Source: Rhododendron vialii
Taxonomy: Eukaryota; Streptophyta; Magnoliopsida; Ericales; Ericaceae
DNA: 64,000 bases
Direction: 5' to 3'
NCBI RefSeq assembly: GCF_030253575.1
Contig: NC_080563.1
Location: 36,869,501 to 36,933,500, forward strand
Within the stretch, counting starts at the first letter, position 1. Every line of letters begins with the position of its first letter. The notes under the pieces were generated by a model. That model had not been told where the DNA came from. It worked only from the letters and a program-made list of their open reading frames with translations, and made no database searches. Positions 10,369 through 19,845 of this stretch are shown here, one piece after another. A program made the translations under genes and the position numbers.

Positions 10369-12888
10369 ATGTCTTCTGGTCCATCAATGACAAGTGATCA
10401 TGCTTGTAGTCATGCTCCATCAATGACTTCAGCTCCTGCAAAATCTGATGACCCTGCTTGGGCTTATGGTAAATTGGTTTTGGGTAAAAAGAATAATATC
10501 ATTTGCCTCTTTTGTAATAAGCATCTTAAAGGTGGTGGAATTACACGATTAAAACAACATCTTGCCGGAGTGAAGGGAGAAGTGGAAGCTTGTAAAAATG
10601 TGTCGATGGATGTAAAATGGCAAATGAATCAAATGCTTGAAGGGTATAAACAAGAGAAAGAAAGGAGGGAGAGAATTAGCAAAGCGGTTGGAGAAGGAGC
10701 TTCCTATCAAGCTATGGATGAAGAGGAGGAGGAGTCTTTACTTGATAAAAGAACATCTGGAGATACATCGGGGGCCAAAAATAAAAGAAGTAAGACAATT
10801 GGTGGCTTTTTTGCGCCAAGAACAACGTCGGGTGCCCAACCTTCTATAAAAAGTGCATTGTCATCTAAACAAACCATTGATGAAGCAAGAATGGCGGTTG
10901 CTCGATGGTGGTATGATGCTAACATTCCATTTAATGCGACTTTATCTCCGTATTATCAACCGGCGATTGATGCAATGATAGCCGTTGGACCGGGCTTTAA
11001 GGGTCCTTCATATCATGACTTGAGAGGCCCTCTCTTGAACAATAGTGTTGTTGAAATTAGAGAGTATCTTCTTGAACTTAGAGAGGTATGGGCAAATTAT
11101 GGATGTTCAATTATGTCTGATGGATGGACAAGCCAAAAACAAACTCCGATTATAAATTTTCTTGTTTATTGTCCTAGAGGGACTATGTTTTTGAAGTCAA
11201 TTGACACATCGGGGCTTGTTAAAGATGCAGATACACTATTTGGTATTTTTTGTGAAATTGTTGAACTAGTGGGGCCAAGTAATGTTGTCCAGTTTGTTAC
11301 GGATAATGAGGCTGCCTACAAAGCGGCGGGAAAGAGGTTACAAGCACATTATGGATCCTTCTATTGGTCTCCTTGTGCGGCTCATTGCTTGGACTTGATG
11401 TTGGAGAATTTTGCAAAGCCTCAACACTTTCCGCACATAGACGCTACCATCCAAAAGGCTAAAAAGGTGACATTTAAGATGTTATGCATATTGTATAGTT
11501 GATATGCTATGAATATGAATCTTATCAATTGTGATTATTACTTTTGTAGGTAACTCGATACATTTACAATCATGCATGGGTTCTCAACACAATGAGGAAA
11601 GACTTCACAAATGGTAGAGACTTGTGTCGTCCCGGCATCACAAGGTTTGCTACAAACTTTTTAAGTCTTCAATGCCTTTTAAATTTCAAGAAAGAGCTTA
11701 GACAAATGTTCACTAGTGACAAATGGCTTGGATCTCGATATGCTAAATGTAATGTTGGGAAAGAAGTTGCTAAAATTCTTTTGGAAGATAGAGAATTTTG
11801 GTCTAATTGTCAACTCGTGGTGAAAGTTAGTGAACCTTTGGTGAGGGTTCTCCATCTAACCGATGGTGATGAAAAGCCTGTAATGGGACACTTGTATGAC
11901 GCAATGGATAAGGCAAAAGAGGCAATTAAAGTGAGGTTCAACAATAGGCTCTCTTTGTATGGCCCATACATTCGAGTGATTGATGCTAGATGGGATAGGC
12001 AACTTCATAGCCCTCTTCATGCTGCTGGTTGCTTTCTCAATCCCGCAATATATTTTAAGCCTTCTTTCAAGAAGAAAAAAGAAGTTGATCGAGGAATGAT
12101 TCAAGCTCTTACAGTCTTGGTGCCGGATGAGCATTTGCAAGACCAAATAAGTGCACAAATTGAGGAATACAAGCAGGCAACAGGTGACTTCAGTATGCCC
12201 CTTGCTTTTCGTCAACGACAGAAACTATCTCCAGGTAATCTTTTCTTTTTCAGTATGCCTATTTTATCTTGTAAGTTGCTAAATTTTTATCTAGTAAATT
12301 GTTAAGTTTTCAATCTTTTAGTTTCATGGTGGGGGCAATTCGGAGGTTTAGTTCCCGAGTTACAAAAGTTTGCTATTCGAGTACTTAGCCAATGTTGCAG
12401 TGCAACTGGATGCGAAAGAAACTGGAGTATGTTTGAGTTTATCCATTCTAAGAAGCGGAATAGACTAGAGCATAAAAGACTCAATGATTTAGTCTATGTG
12501 CGTTATAATTTGAAGCTTCGAGAAAGGTAATTGTTTCAAAAGTTGTTACTCAATTTTTTTTTAATATGCTTTCAAAATGGATCTTATAAATTGTGATAAT
12601 TACTTTTGTAGGATTATTAGGCGAACAAAAGATGCACTTGACCCGATTAGTCTTGAAAACATAAATGTGTTGGATGATTGGGTGAGTGAAGAGCCTAGTC
12701 TACTTGATGAAGAGGATATTGCATGGGAGATTGTTGAACCACCAACTTTAGAGGCATTGACGTTAGATGAAGATGATCAGGAGCCTAACTTTGATGATGC
12801 CGCTGATGATTTTCCAAATGAGGACGAGAGCCAGTATGATCATTGGGATATTGGAGGACACAATGATCCTTATGTTTATGTTGAATGA
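10369..12888 (+). CDS. hAT transposase (BED finger, DUF659, hAT C-terminal dimerisation)
   Basis: Exons 10369-11466, 11550-12234, 12322-12526 and 12612-12888 join with consensus GT..AG introns and no stop, giving 754 residues. This is the full length expected for plant BED/DUF659 hAT transposases. A BED-type finger (CLFC at 46-49, with RLKQH about 60-64) would bind DNA ends. The RNase H-like catalytic core has the Asp of MSDGWTS (about 250), the Asp of VTDNEAAYK (about 311) and the Glu of CERNWS (about 626) inside the C-terminal dimerisation block (WWGQFGG to YNLKLRER). The tail is acidic. A 5' UTR intron is possible, since the start ATG follows an AG at about 10362. With intact ends and target duplication, the element looks autonomous; activity is not demonstrated. 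Confidence 0.92.
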
Positions 12889-13455
12889 CAACCTATGTTT
12901 TTTTAGATGTACTTCTTAAGTCCCTTTTGGTGAACTTTGCGTATGTTTTGAGATTATGGATATGTACTTGACATTGCGTATGTTTTGTGGATGCTCTTGG
13001 AACTTTTTCTTATTAATTTGAAGTCACTTATGTGAATTTTGCTAGCTTAATATAGGTATTTTATGATGAATTGCATGGTTTGGGGGATTTTTTTGAATTA
13101 TAATTATATATAATTATCATATATATTGTAGTTGCGGTAAATCCGAAACGGTACCCGGTATTTGACCGGTACCGGTACGTACCGTACCGGTAGGAAAACC
13201 GGTACCCTGGCCGGTACGGTATTCAGAACTATGGTTATAACAGCTTAACTTTCCAAAAAAAACTTGCTTTTTCAGCTTCCCTCGTTTGCTTCTTTCTTTT
13301 CAGCATGGTAATTGTAGTCAAGGCTTACTTTTCTTCTCTTAACGTGCAGTATGAGAGAAATATGTGCAAAAGACGATATCGACATTGCATACAAGCATTT
13401 CAAGGCATTCTATCAAACGTTTCCAAGCGTAGACAGAAAATTAGAAGTGGATTAG

Positions 13456-14719
13456 CAAGTTTTTATTCCAAGACCCATTGAGGATATCAGTTTTGCTTTC
13501 TCAAGAGAGTAGAATAATTCAATGTTGTTACACAAAAATGAACACAATAAGATGTATCCATATGTTATAATTTTGTTGGGGAGAAAAGACTGAAGGACAT
13601 CATATGTACGGTTTTCCATGGAAGCATGAGGGTTTTCTTTGGGGATGGCTGATGTGAGTTCTTTTTTCTGTTTCTTTTGTATAATTTTGTCCTTCCATTT
13701 TAATGTATTATGGGTTTGCTCGAATTCTGTAGTTTTGAACCGGAAGAGGAGAAGATCGTGTTTGGCTCAAAATTGGACCTTTTTTCTATAGACAAATTGG
13801 ATCTTGATTAACTTAAGAACTTTGGACATTGTTTTGCCCTGAAGGCTGAACAAAAGACGAGACTATTCAGGTCTCTCTCTCACCGTCAGATACCCCACCA
13901 CCAACCACCAGGTTTGTTGGACCACCATACCCCTCCAATGCCGATCAGCAAACTTCGTAGTCCCTCAATCTGGCTTTTGTTATCCTTGCCAAGGACTTGT
14001 GCATCTGCTATGACAGCCGGAAATTGCAGACCAGCACCAGAAACTAGCCGTTGGAATTTTGGGTTGGGTTGGGATCTTCCTTGATTCATGGGAAAAAAGT
14101 TCTTTGATTTGGTAAGAGAAAGGGTAAAAGGGGTCCGGAGAGGTGATCTTTGAGGATTTTTTTGCTCGGATTTCGAGTTTCTGTATGGACAAGGGGTAGA
14201 GATGCTCTAACAGTGCAATAACAAAGGCAGGAAGAAGAACCCTCCATAACTTGATCGACCGTGGAGGCAGAATACACATTCTATTCATCAAGTGTTCAAC
14301 AAGCAGTTTGGTCAAGGAGACTTTTCTAGCGTCTGAGACTTGTCGCAGAGATTTTCTGATCTTGGAACTACACAAGTGTGATAGCTTCGCAACAATTGCC
14401 AACGCTAAAGATCTGAAGTATCATGACAAAACCAAGCTAATCGTTGACAAATTTATTGCTACATTCGTTAGGATTGAAGAAAATGAAGTGGTATTGGAAC
14501 ACGTTGCACTTCTATTCCTTATTGCACCAAAGGAGATGATACATAAACCTTGACTGGAAAACAAAACTAAAACATAAACTGGAATTTGGCCAGAATAGTA
14601 TTGAACTCACTTCAAAGTGTCATTTACTGCACTCTCAAAAGACAGCAAGAATGCTACCACAGAAAACCAAAAATCTAGTCTGCCGAAAAGCATCAATCAT
14701 GGCATTTAGCTTCCTTGAT
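13456..14719. other. 3' flank of the peptidase remnant, no recognised gene
   Basis: The first ~300 bases look like the peptidase 3' UTR. The open frames at 13886-14402 (minus) and 14251-14553 (plus) overlap on opposite strands and match no family I recognise. One piece near 14200 carries 'AGAGCATCTC' (minus strand), a common plant repeat end. I make no coding call. Confidence 0.4.
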
Positions 14720-14948
14720 TTACTTGGGATACCCAGTTTCAGGGTTGAGGAGAGCTTTGCTTTCATCGCACAATACAACAGGACCTTTCCCGGGTCTGGT
14801 GCAGATGAAGTAACTGACTTCCCCTTTGTATTGCAGGGCTGGAATTTTATCACTAACCTCTGGAGGTGGAGGCAAAGCTTCCACATCTTTCATGCCTTTA
14901 ACGCCAGCATCTTGTAGTATCCACTTATCACCAATAACATAACTACTG
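14720..14948 (-). pseudogene. Orphan C-terminal exon of an unidentified plant protein
   Basis: On the minus strand an exon-like block follows a good acceptor (TTTTCTCCAG at its upstream edge). It reads [14 protein letters not shown], then a proline run ([12 protein letters not shown]), then [14 protein letters not shown] and a stop after ETGYPK. Composition and codon use look like real protein, about 75 residues, and the frame enters in mid-codon. No upstream coding exon is visible before the inverted promoter copy at 15403. I do not recognise the protein; a nuclear-encoded organelle protein is a guess. It may be the last exon of a truncated gene or a captured fragment. The overlapping track frames in other phases are shadows. 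Confidence 0.55.
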
Positions 14949-15402
14949 GAGAAAATGAATAAATGGGAAAGTATTCAGTGAAAGTGCCACAAGAGAGGAG
15001 ACGCCAGTTTGGTTCCAGTTGAAATCCCCTTTATTTGGCTTATAATTTGAATTCCTATGCTTTAGTAGTTGAAAGCCTTAAATTTTACAAAGCAAATTCT
15101 GGAAATCATAATCCCAAAGAATCATAATTGATGTTTCTAAATCAATTTTTTACCAGCTCTGAAAGCCATGACAAACAGATTGGCACAACTTTCAAGACAC
15201 CCAAAAAAAAAAATGTTCACAAACACTATAAAAACTTCATTGGTTCTTAAAAGCTGGGTTTTAGAAGCTTTTTAACCTGCAAGGCTGCAACCAACCTTTT
15301 TTAAGCGGAACCCAGTTACAGAATTCATTTGACGATAAGCCTAACATGTGAACTCTTTTACACTATATATACCTGCTCAAATCAGCTGGGGTTGTGGTGG
15401 TC

Positions 15403-15597
15403 GCAGGTGGTGGGAGCCCCTCCCTCCCTTCTGTGTCTGTATTTTGAACGAGAAGGGGAAAGGGAAAAGGGGAAGAGGTTGTGTTCGCGATCTGGGGTTT
15501 TTTTTTAAAATCAAAACAACATCGTTTGCTGCTGACGTTAGCGGTTGTGTGAGTTGTTGTGTCAGAGAAATTGTGTTTGTAAGATTTTTGAAGAAAG
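15403..15597 (-). repeat. Inverted-duplication arm B (copy of the YIPF5-like promoter/leader)
   Basis: Read on the minus strand this repeats the promoter/leader of the gene at 674, without the tandem duplication seen there and without the TATA box (the TGACGTCA site is degraded). Downstream on the minus strand it runs into unrelated sequence with a possible donor (GAGCAG/GTATAT near 15373). There is no YIPF5-like coding sequence next to it. Confidence 0.82.
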
Positions 15598-15620
15598 TTA
15601 TTTGAGAGAGAAGGGTACCA

Positions 15621-16248
15621 GTTCCATGTAGTAAGATTTTGGTCCGGCTCTGATTGTGATCGAAGAGCAGGGGTAATATATATGTTCTGACAAGTACGCA
15701 GAAAACCCTAGAGTTTGATCAGTGTCACAAATTACTCCCCTTTACTTGTGAAATTTCCAGTTCATGCCCAATAGCTCCTAATTTACTTGGCAACACTACA
15801 TATAGGGGTGTAAACGAGCCGAGCCGAGATTCATAGTGTTCGACTAAATAAGCCTAAAACTTGAGTTCATGCTCGGCTCGGTTGTAAACGAGTCGAGCCT
15901 GGCTAATGTACTTAGTGAGTCTCTTTAAACAAGTTGAACAAGTCTAGTGTCGTGTCGTGTTGGTATTGCGGCCTGCAATTACGAACGCTTGTACGATGGG
16001 TGCCAATAATTAATTAATAAAAACACAAAAGGAAATAAATGATCAAGGTTTATTATCATGCAAATAGATTTTTCTCTTCTTCTTTTTTTTCTTGGACTGG
16101 GTAATTCTGCCAAAAGCTACAGGGGAGAAAGACAATCGATCAGACGATCACTAGACTTGTTCACTGTTTGTTTTCTGACTTTGTAGACAATTTATTTTGA
16201 AATACTATGTATTAGTGATGACATAACCCAACTGTATAGTATAGTATT

Positions 16249-16249
<1 letters not shown>
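15621..16249. other. Intergenic stretch with a hAT-MITE end
   Basis: No gene was seen. At about 15806 the sequence TAGGGGTGTAAACGAGCCGA begins a GAGCC/GGCTC-rich stretch that matches the left end of the hAT-like MITE at 55129. I could not find its right end. The remainder is AT-rich. Confidence 0.5.
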
Positions 16250-16288
<39 letters not shown>

Positions 16289-16381
16289 ATTGACGTTCTT
16301 CTTTGAAGACAGTTTATTCATAGCACTAACAATATTGGGATGAAAACATTCGGATTAATCTTACAAAATTCCAGACCACAG

Positions 16382-16422
<41 letters not shown>
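16250..16422. repeat. Two GA microsatellites downstream of the aspartyl protease
   Basis: Pure GA runs lie at about 16250-16284 and 16387-16422, about 10 and 150 bp beyond the minus-strand stop codon. On the transcript these would be UC runs in the 3' UTR. Confidence 0.9.
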
Positions 16423-16425
<3 letters not shown>

Positions 16426-16431
16426 TAGAAG

Positions 16432-17754
16432 CTAGTTACAAAGCTCACGAGCAATGCCAACACGAGAGTTAACAGTATCAAACAATATCCTCAGATTCTG
16501 CTGCTGCAAATTGGCAATCACATTCAGAACAGAGTTCACATTGTTCGGCGCCGCAGCCATTGCCAAGCACGCCAACGATCCGGAACTGCTATGAATCAAG
16601 CTGTTCTCCGCCGGAAGCACCAAATTCATGCCGGAGAAACGCAGCGTAATCGCCGGCGCTACGTCCTCATTCGTCGGCGAGAAACACGTGTCGAACGCGC
16701 CCAGGGACGAAAACGGGCCTTTCACTTGATTCCTAAACTCGTCCCGGATCGCATTGTAAATGGGTGTTACGAACCGGGTTATAACCGTGCCCGAGTCCAT
16801 TATGGTGCCCGCCCCGGTGTTCGGGTCGAATGCTAGGAGTTCCGGGGCTATGGGGATGTGGACCCGGCCCACGTTGACTCCGGTTAGGTTAACGTAGTAG
16901 AGGGATGGGCGGCGAGGGTTTCGGAGGAGAGGGGTGGTTCGGTTGCTCTTGGGTTGGCCTGTTGGACCGAGCTTAAGTGAACCGGAGAAGTAGTACGATT
17001 TGAAACTGGGTAAACAGTATGAGAACACGCCCGAGTAAAGTGACCTGGATTGGGAGAGTAAAGACATGGTTCCGCGGCCCAAGCCTAGTAACCCCTGGGG
17101 CGGGATCGACCCGCCCGAGACCGAGTTGATGCATCCGAACGCGTAGTTCGGGATCACGTCTGCGGCAAGGGTCAGAGAATCGCGAGAGAGCGTCGCTGCA
17201 AACGAGGAATCGCTATACGTCCGGTTGAAGAGGCACGTGGCGGATCCAGTGGTGGGGCAGGAAAGCCCGCTGACCTGAGAGCATTCGGGCATGGAGCAGT
17301 CCATCGACCCGAACGTCGAGGAAGTGTTGGGGGCGAACAACGTGGACGAGCAGCCCGTGCACCCGCTGCACGGGACCCAAGCGGCGTCGCTGCTGGTGTC
17401 CAGGACCATAAACATGAGCTGGCCCGGAGTCCCGATTTTGGCCCGGACCACGTAGTTTCCCACATTTACGATTTGTTGGCCCGGGCCGATCGGGACGGAT
17501 GTGGCTTTCTGGGCCACCAGGCTGGACAAGTAGGTGACCCTTTCTGGGTCTTTGGAGGCCATGTTGAGAACTGTGTTGACCCATGAGGAGGTAGGGTTTG
17601 GTTGATTGAAAGGTGAGCATTTGCCATAGATGTGAATGAGTGAGAGGTCTGAGTGATCAGGGTTGGATTTTGGTGAAACACATGGGTCAAGAGCTTTGGT
17701 GGTGGTTAGAAGTAGGGAACTGAAGAGGAATATTGAAAGGATGGTTAAGTCCAT
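16432..17754 (-). CDS. AED3-like secreted aspartyl protease (A1 family)
   Basis: Intronless gene for 440 residues, matching the Arabidopsis AED3/At1g09750 type of nepenthesin-like protease. It has a hydrophobic signal peptide (about 1-21), a prosegment, then a catalytic domain with the first active-site triad DTS at 119-121 (followed by AAWVPCSGC) and the second, DSG, at 320-322 (MDSGTVITRF). A cysteine-rich plant-type insert follows the first site (CSGCTGC, MDCSMPEC, LSCPTTG). The C-terminal NLQQQNLRILFDT block is conserved. The product should be exported to the apoplast; AED3 itself is linked to systemic immunity. The reading frame is GC-rich relative to the flanks, and a TATA box lies 58 bp upstream. 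It is complete, with start, stop and both catalytic aspartates. Confidence 0.95.
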   Translation of the reverse strand: MDLTILSIFLFSSLLLTTTKALDPCVSPKSNPDHSDLSLIHIYGKCSPFNQPNPTSSWVNTVLNMASKDPERVTYLSSLVAQKATSVPIGPGQQIVNVGNYVVRAKIGTPGQLMFMVLDTSSDAAWVPCSGCTGCSSTLFAPNTSSTFGSMDCSMPECSQVSGLSCPTTGSATCLFNRTYSDSSFAATLSRDSLTLAADVIPNYAFGCINSVSGGSIPPQGLLGLGRGTMSLLSQSRSLYSGVFSYCLPSFKSYYFSGSLKLGPTGQPKSNRTTPLLRNPRRPSLYYVNLTGVNVGRVHIPIAPELLAFDPNTGAGTIMDSGTVITRFVTPIYNAIRDEFRNQVKGPFSSLGAFDTCFSPTNEDVAPAITLRFSGMNLVLPAENSLIHSSSGSLACLAMAAAPNNVNSVLNVIANLQQQNLRILFDTVNSRVGIARELCN

Positions 17755-17811
17755 AGCTTGGACTTGAGCTTGACTAAGTGAGAGCCTAGTTTGTGAGAGA
17801 GGAGTGAGACC

Positions 17812-17819
17812 TTTATATA
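17812..17819 (-). promoter_or_regulatory. TATA box of the aspartyl protease gene
   Basis: TATATAAA on the minus strand ends 58 bp before the ATG at 17754, so the leader should be about 30 nt. The position is typical for a plant TATA promoter. Confidence 0.7.
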
Positions 17820-19120
17820 GGAAAAAACCAGGAGGCTAGTAAACTACAATAGGGGTGTAAAGTGTGCACGAAGCAGGATTTTCTATGTCGAAAATTCATG
17901 TGCCTCTATGCTGAGGAATTTTCCAACCGTTAGATATATATATAAAAAATTACACGATCCAACGACCGGATAACCCCTCGGCACAGAGGCACAAGAGTTT
18001 ACGGAATAGAAGAGATCAGACCCCAGTGTAAATGGTTCAATTTGGTCCGGTTTTGGCTGTTTTCAAAAATAACCATTTTGTGTTCTACAAGACCATGTGT
18101 AGGAGATACATTGAAATTTAACCATGTAGGAAGATGTAATTTGCTTCCAGATATTCTTGTTTGGCACTTAAAATTTGTAATGCACCTTAGCAGATACTTC
18201 AAATTTTATTATTAGTTTTTTTTTCTTCTAGTTTCCCCCCTTTTTTATTTAAATTAGGATATTTTCACGAATTGACTGAACCAAAAAATCAAACAAAATC
18301 AAGCCCTCCATTTAGTACCATTTTATCATAATTATATCACTCCTCCTAACTATCAAACCGATCTCGGATATGCATACCTCTAACTGTATGACGTAAGGAT
18401 GCGTATTTCTAACTTAAAAGGAGTGAAGAAGAAGAGAAGTTGAAAGAAGGGTTGGCTTTTGAAGGATTTGGCAGAGCACATAAATCTTTAGTTGAATAGC
18501 CGAATTTTCTGATATCTTGAGTTAAAGGCATCTACCAAAGTAGGTCAATCATCAATTCTTTTATCCAGCAAAACAAAAGTACTACTTGATTTTTCATTTA
18601 AGTTTCCCCACAGATGGAGAGATTTTTTTAAATAATCTGAATCTTCGATATTGTAGAAGACGAGTTGCTCAAAAGGGGACGCAGAAAACAGACACTGGGG
18701 AGGTGAATAGTCAAGGCGCACACAAGCTGGTTCGGACATTCCTGATCTTCAAATGAAAAAAAAAATAAAAAAAATAGAGACACTGGCATGCATGAAGTTA
18801 CATATTGTAAATGACAAGTCAATTTGGATGGGTCTGAGGAGAACCTTATTCGAGAATCTTGGACACCCCTTATTCCAATACTTCCTCATGTCCGTACTGG
18901 CGGGGTTTCTGGAATAGCTCAGAACTCAATAGCTACTATAGTATGGAACCCCCCCTAAATCCCCCTGGCTATGGGGGGACTACTCGGTCTCCTTCCTTCG
19001 GTTTGTTACGTTGTTTTCTTACAATCAAAACAATACCGGCTAACTCAAAACTCGAAATGACGTAAGTGAGCAATGAACCTTCTAGTCCGTATCTAATTTT
19101 CTAAGGCTAGATGCACAAAG
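17820..19120. other. Upstream flank of the protease gene, no gene seen
   Basis: AT-rich sequence with only short, unrelated open frames (for example 18545-18822 minus). I recognise no family and no complete mobile element. Confidence 0.4.
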
Positions 19121-19294
19121 TTCGATCAAGACACTATATTGCGGGATATTGCAGCTAATGCAAGGCAACTAGTCTTGTCTGAAAGCCAAGGGAAGAGGTT
19201 ACTAGTCCGAAAGCTGGAGAGTGAAGAAAACGCAGCAGAGTTGGAAGATCGAGACAAGAACATAGATGTAAATTGCTTTTCCCACCCCCCCTGA
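19121..19294 (+). pseudogene. Possible gene fragment, unidentified
   Basis: One frame reads without stop for 57 codons with protein-like, helix-forming composition: DIAANARQLVLSESQGKR, then RLLVRKLESEENAAELEDRD, before stopping after a CFSHPP tail. It is lysine/glutamate-rich like a coiled coil. No start codon or neighbouring exon is evident. It may be a captured exon or chance; I assign no family. Confidence 0.3.
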
Positions 19295-19512
19295 CACCAC
19301 ACCCCTCCCGGTCTCATACCTTTTTTCCGCTTTTACCCTCCCTCAGCCCTTTTAATTACCTCCCTCCGCCATTTTAATTGGCCCTGGGCTCTGCTAGCCC
19401 CTAAACGGCAACGTTTGGGTTAAAAAAAATTCTCACCATCAATTTGCAATCTTATGGAGCAGAAACGTAATTATGAGAGCCCTAGAGACAAAATTTGATT
19501 ATGTCTCTTTAG

Positions 19513-19845
19513 AATAATATGATCAAAATAAAAATATCTTCACACCCGTTCAAACGCATTAAAAATCGAAGTACCTAATTTTTTAACCAATTTTTTAATA
19601 TATAAACGGTCTTATAAAAAAATTAAGTGCTCAAATTTTCCCTCCGTTTGAATTGGTGCAAAGATCTTGTTACTCTGATTATATTGACAAGATCTTTGCA
19701 CCGATTCAAACGGAGTGAAAATTTAAGCACTTAATTTTTTTAGATCGTTTATATATATTAAAAAATATGGTTAAAAAATTAAGTGCTTCAATTTTTAATG
19801 CGTTTGAACGGGTGTGAAATTTTTTTTATTCTGATCATATTATTT
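19513..19845. repeat. 333 bp imperfect palindrome (foldback element)
   Basis: Two arms of about 160 bp are reverse complements around an apex at about 19672-19690 (AAGATCTTG ... CAAGATCTT). Paired landmarks are CACACCCGTTCAAACGCATT with AATGCGTTTGAACGGGTGTG, and GAATTGGTGCAAAGATCTT with AAGATCTTTGCACCGATTC. It would transcribe to a long hairpin. A related half-arm occurs at about 20005-20080. Confidence 0.88.

Larger units (their letters stand above)
9386..13241 (+). mobile_element. Complete hAT transposon (3840 bp, 9394-13233) with 8 bp target duplication
   Basis: The direct repeat GTTATAAC (9386-9393 and 13234-13241) flanks an element that begins CATAGTT and ends AACTATG, a perfect 7 bp terminal inverted repeat. 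The match continues imperfectly through GATACCG... and AATACCG.... An 8 bp target duplication and CA..TG ends are hallmarks of hAT elements. Both subterminal regions are dense in CCGGTACC/GGTACCGG/CGTACCG words (about 9406-9550 and 13146-13220), plausible transposase binding sites. The insertion is within the 3' tail of the LINE, so it is younger than the LINE. The inside carries a transposase gene with an unbroken spliced reading frame. Confidence 0.93.
6766..13274 (+). mobile_element. 5'-truncated LINE with 14 bp target duplication, split by a hAT element
   Basis: The direct repeat AACTTGCTTTTTCA flanks the insertion (6766-6779 and 13261-13274). The body runs from 6780 to 9393, is interrupted by the hAT element, and resumes at 13242, ending in a short A-run at about 13254-13260. 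This is the expected structure of target-primed reverse transcription with 5' truncation: the insertion begins inside ORF2 just before a TKFFHQKM block, so the endonuclease is absent. It lies in the last intron of the aminopeptidase remnant in sense orientation. Confidence 0.9.
3824..13455 (+). pseudogene. Aspartyl aminopeptidase (M18) remnant, 5'-truncated, frameshifted
   Basis: Exons 3824-4023, 4574-4703, 5731-5911, 6008-6120 and 13350-13455 join in phase and encode the C-terminal half of a plant M18 aspartyl aminopeptidase, closest in my reading to the Arabidopsis At5g04710 type. Preserved metal/active-site blocks are SGRLDN, FDNEE/VGS (split by an intron), [18 protein letters not shown] and QLSMHS; the protein ends KLEVD-stop. 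The family cuts N-terminal Asp/Glu from peptides. Two defects argue for a pseudogene. The roughly 250-300 N-terminal residues, including the first metal His, are absent from the window. In exon 3 a single C is missing where family members read GVHPNF (GGAGTTACCC, 5751-5760), which shifts the rest of that exon. Exon 3 is 181 nt, exactly one short of keeping phase with exon 4. The last intron is 7.2 kb and filled with transposons. A sequencing error at the frameshift cannot be excluded. Confidence 0.88.

Noticed and set aside
13980..14553. Overlapping opposite-strand frames near 14 kb as a gene
   Set aside because: Neither has recognisable domains, and each is no longer than chance allows in this composition.
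17172..17690. Alternative minus-strand frames within the aspartyl protease
   Set aside because: They overlap the intact protease in other phases and have no family features.
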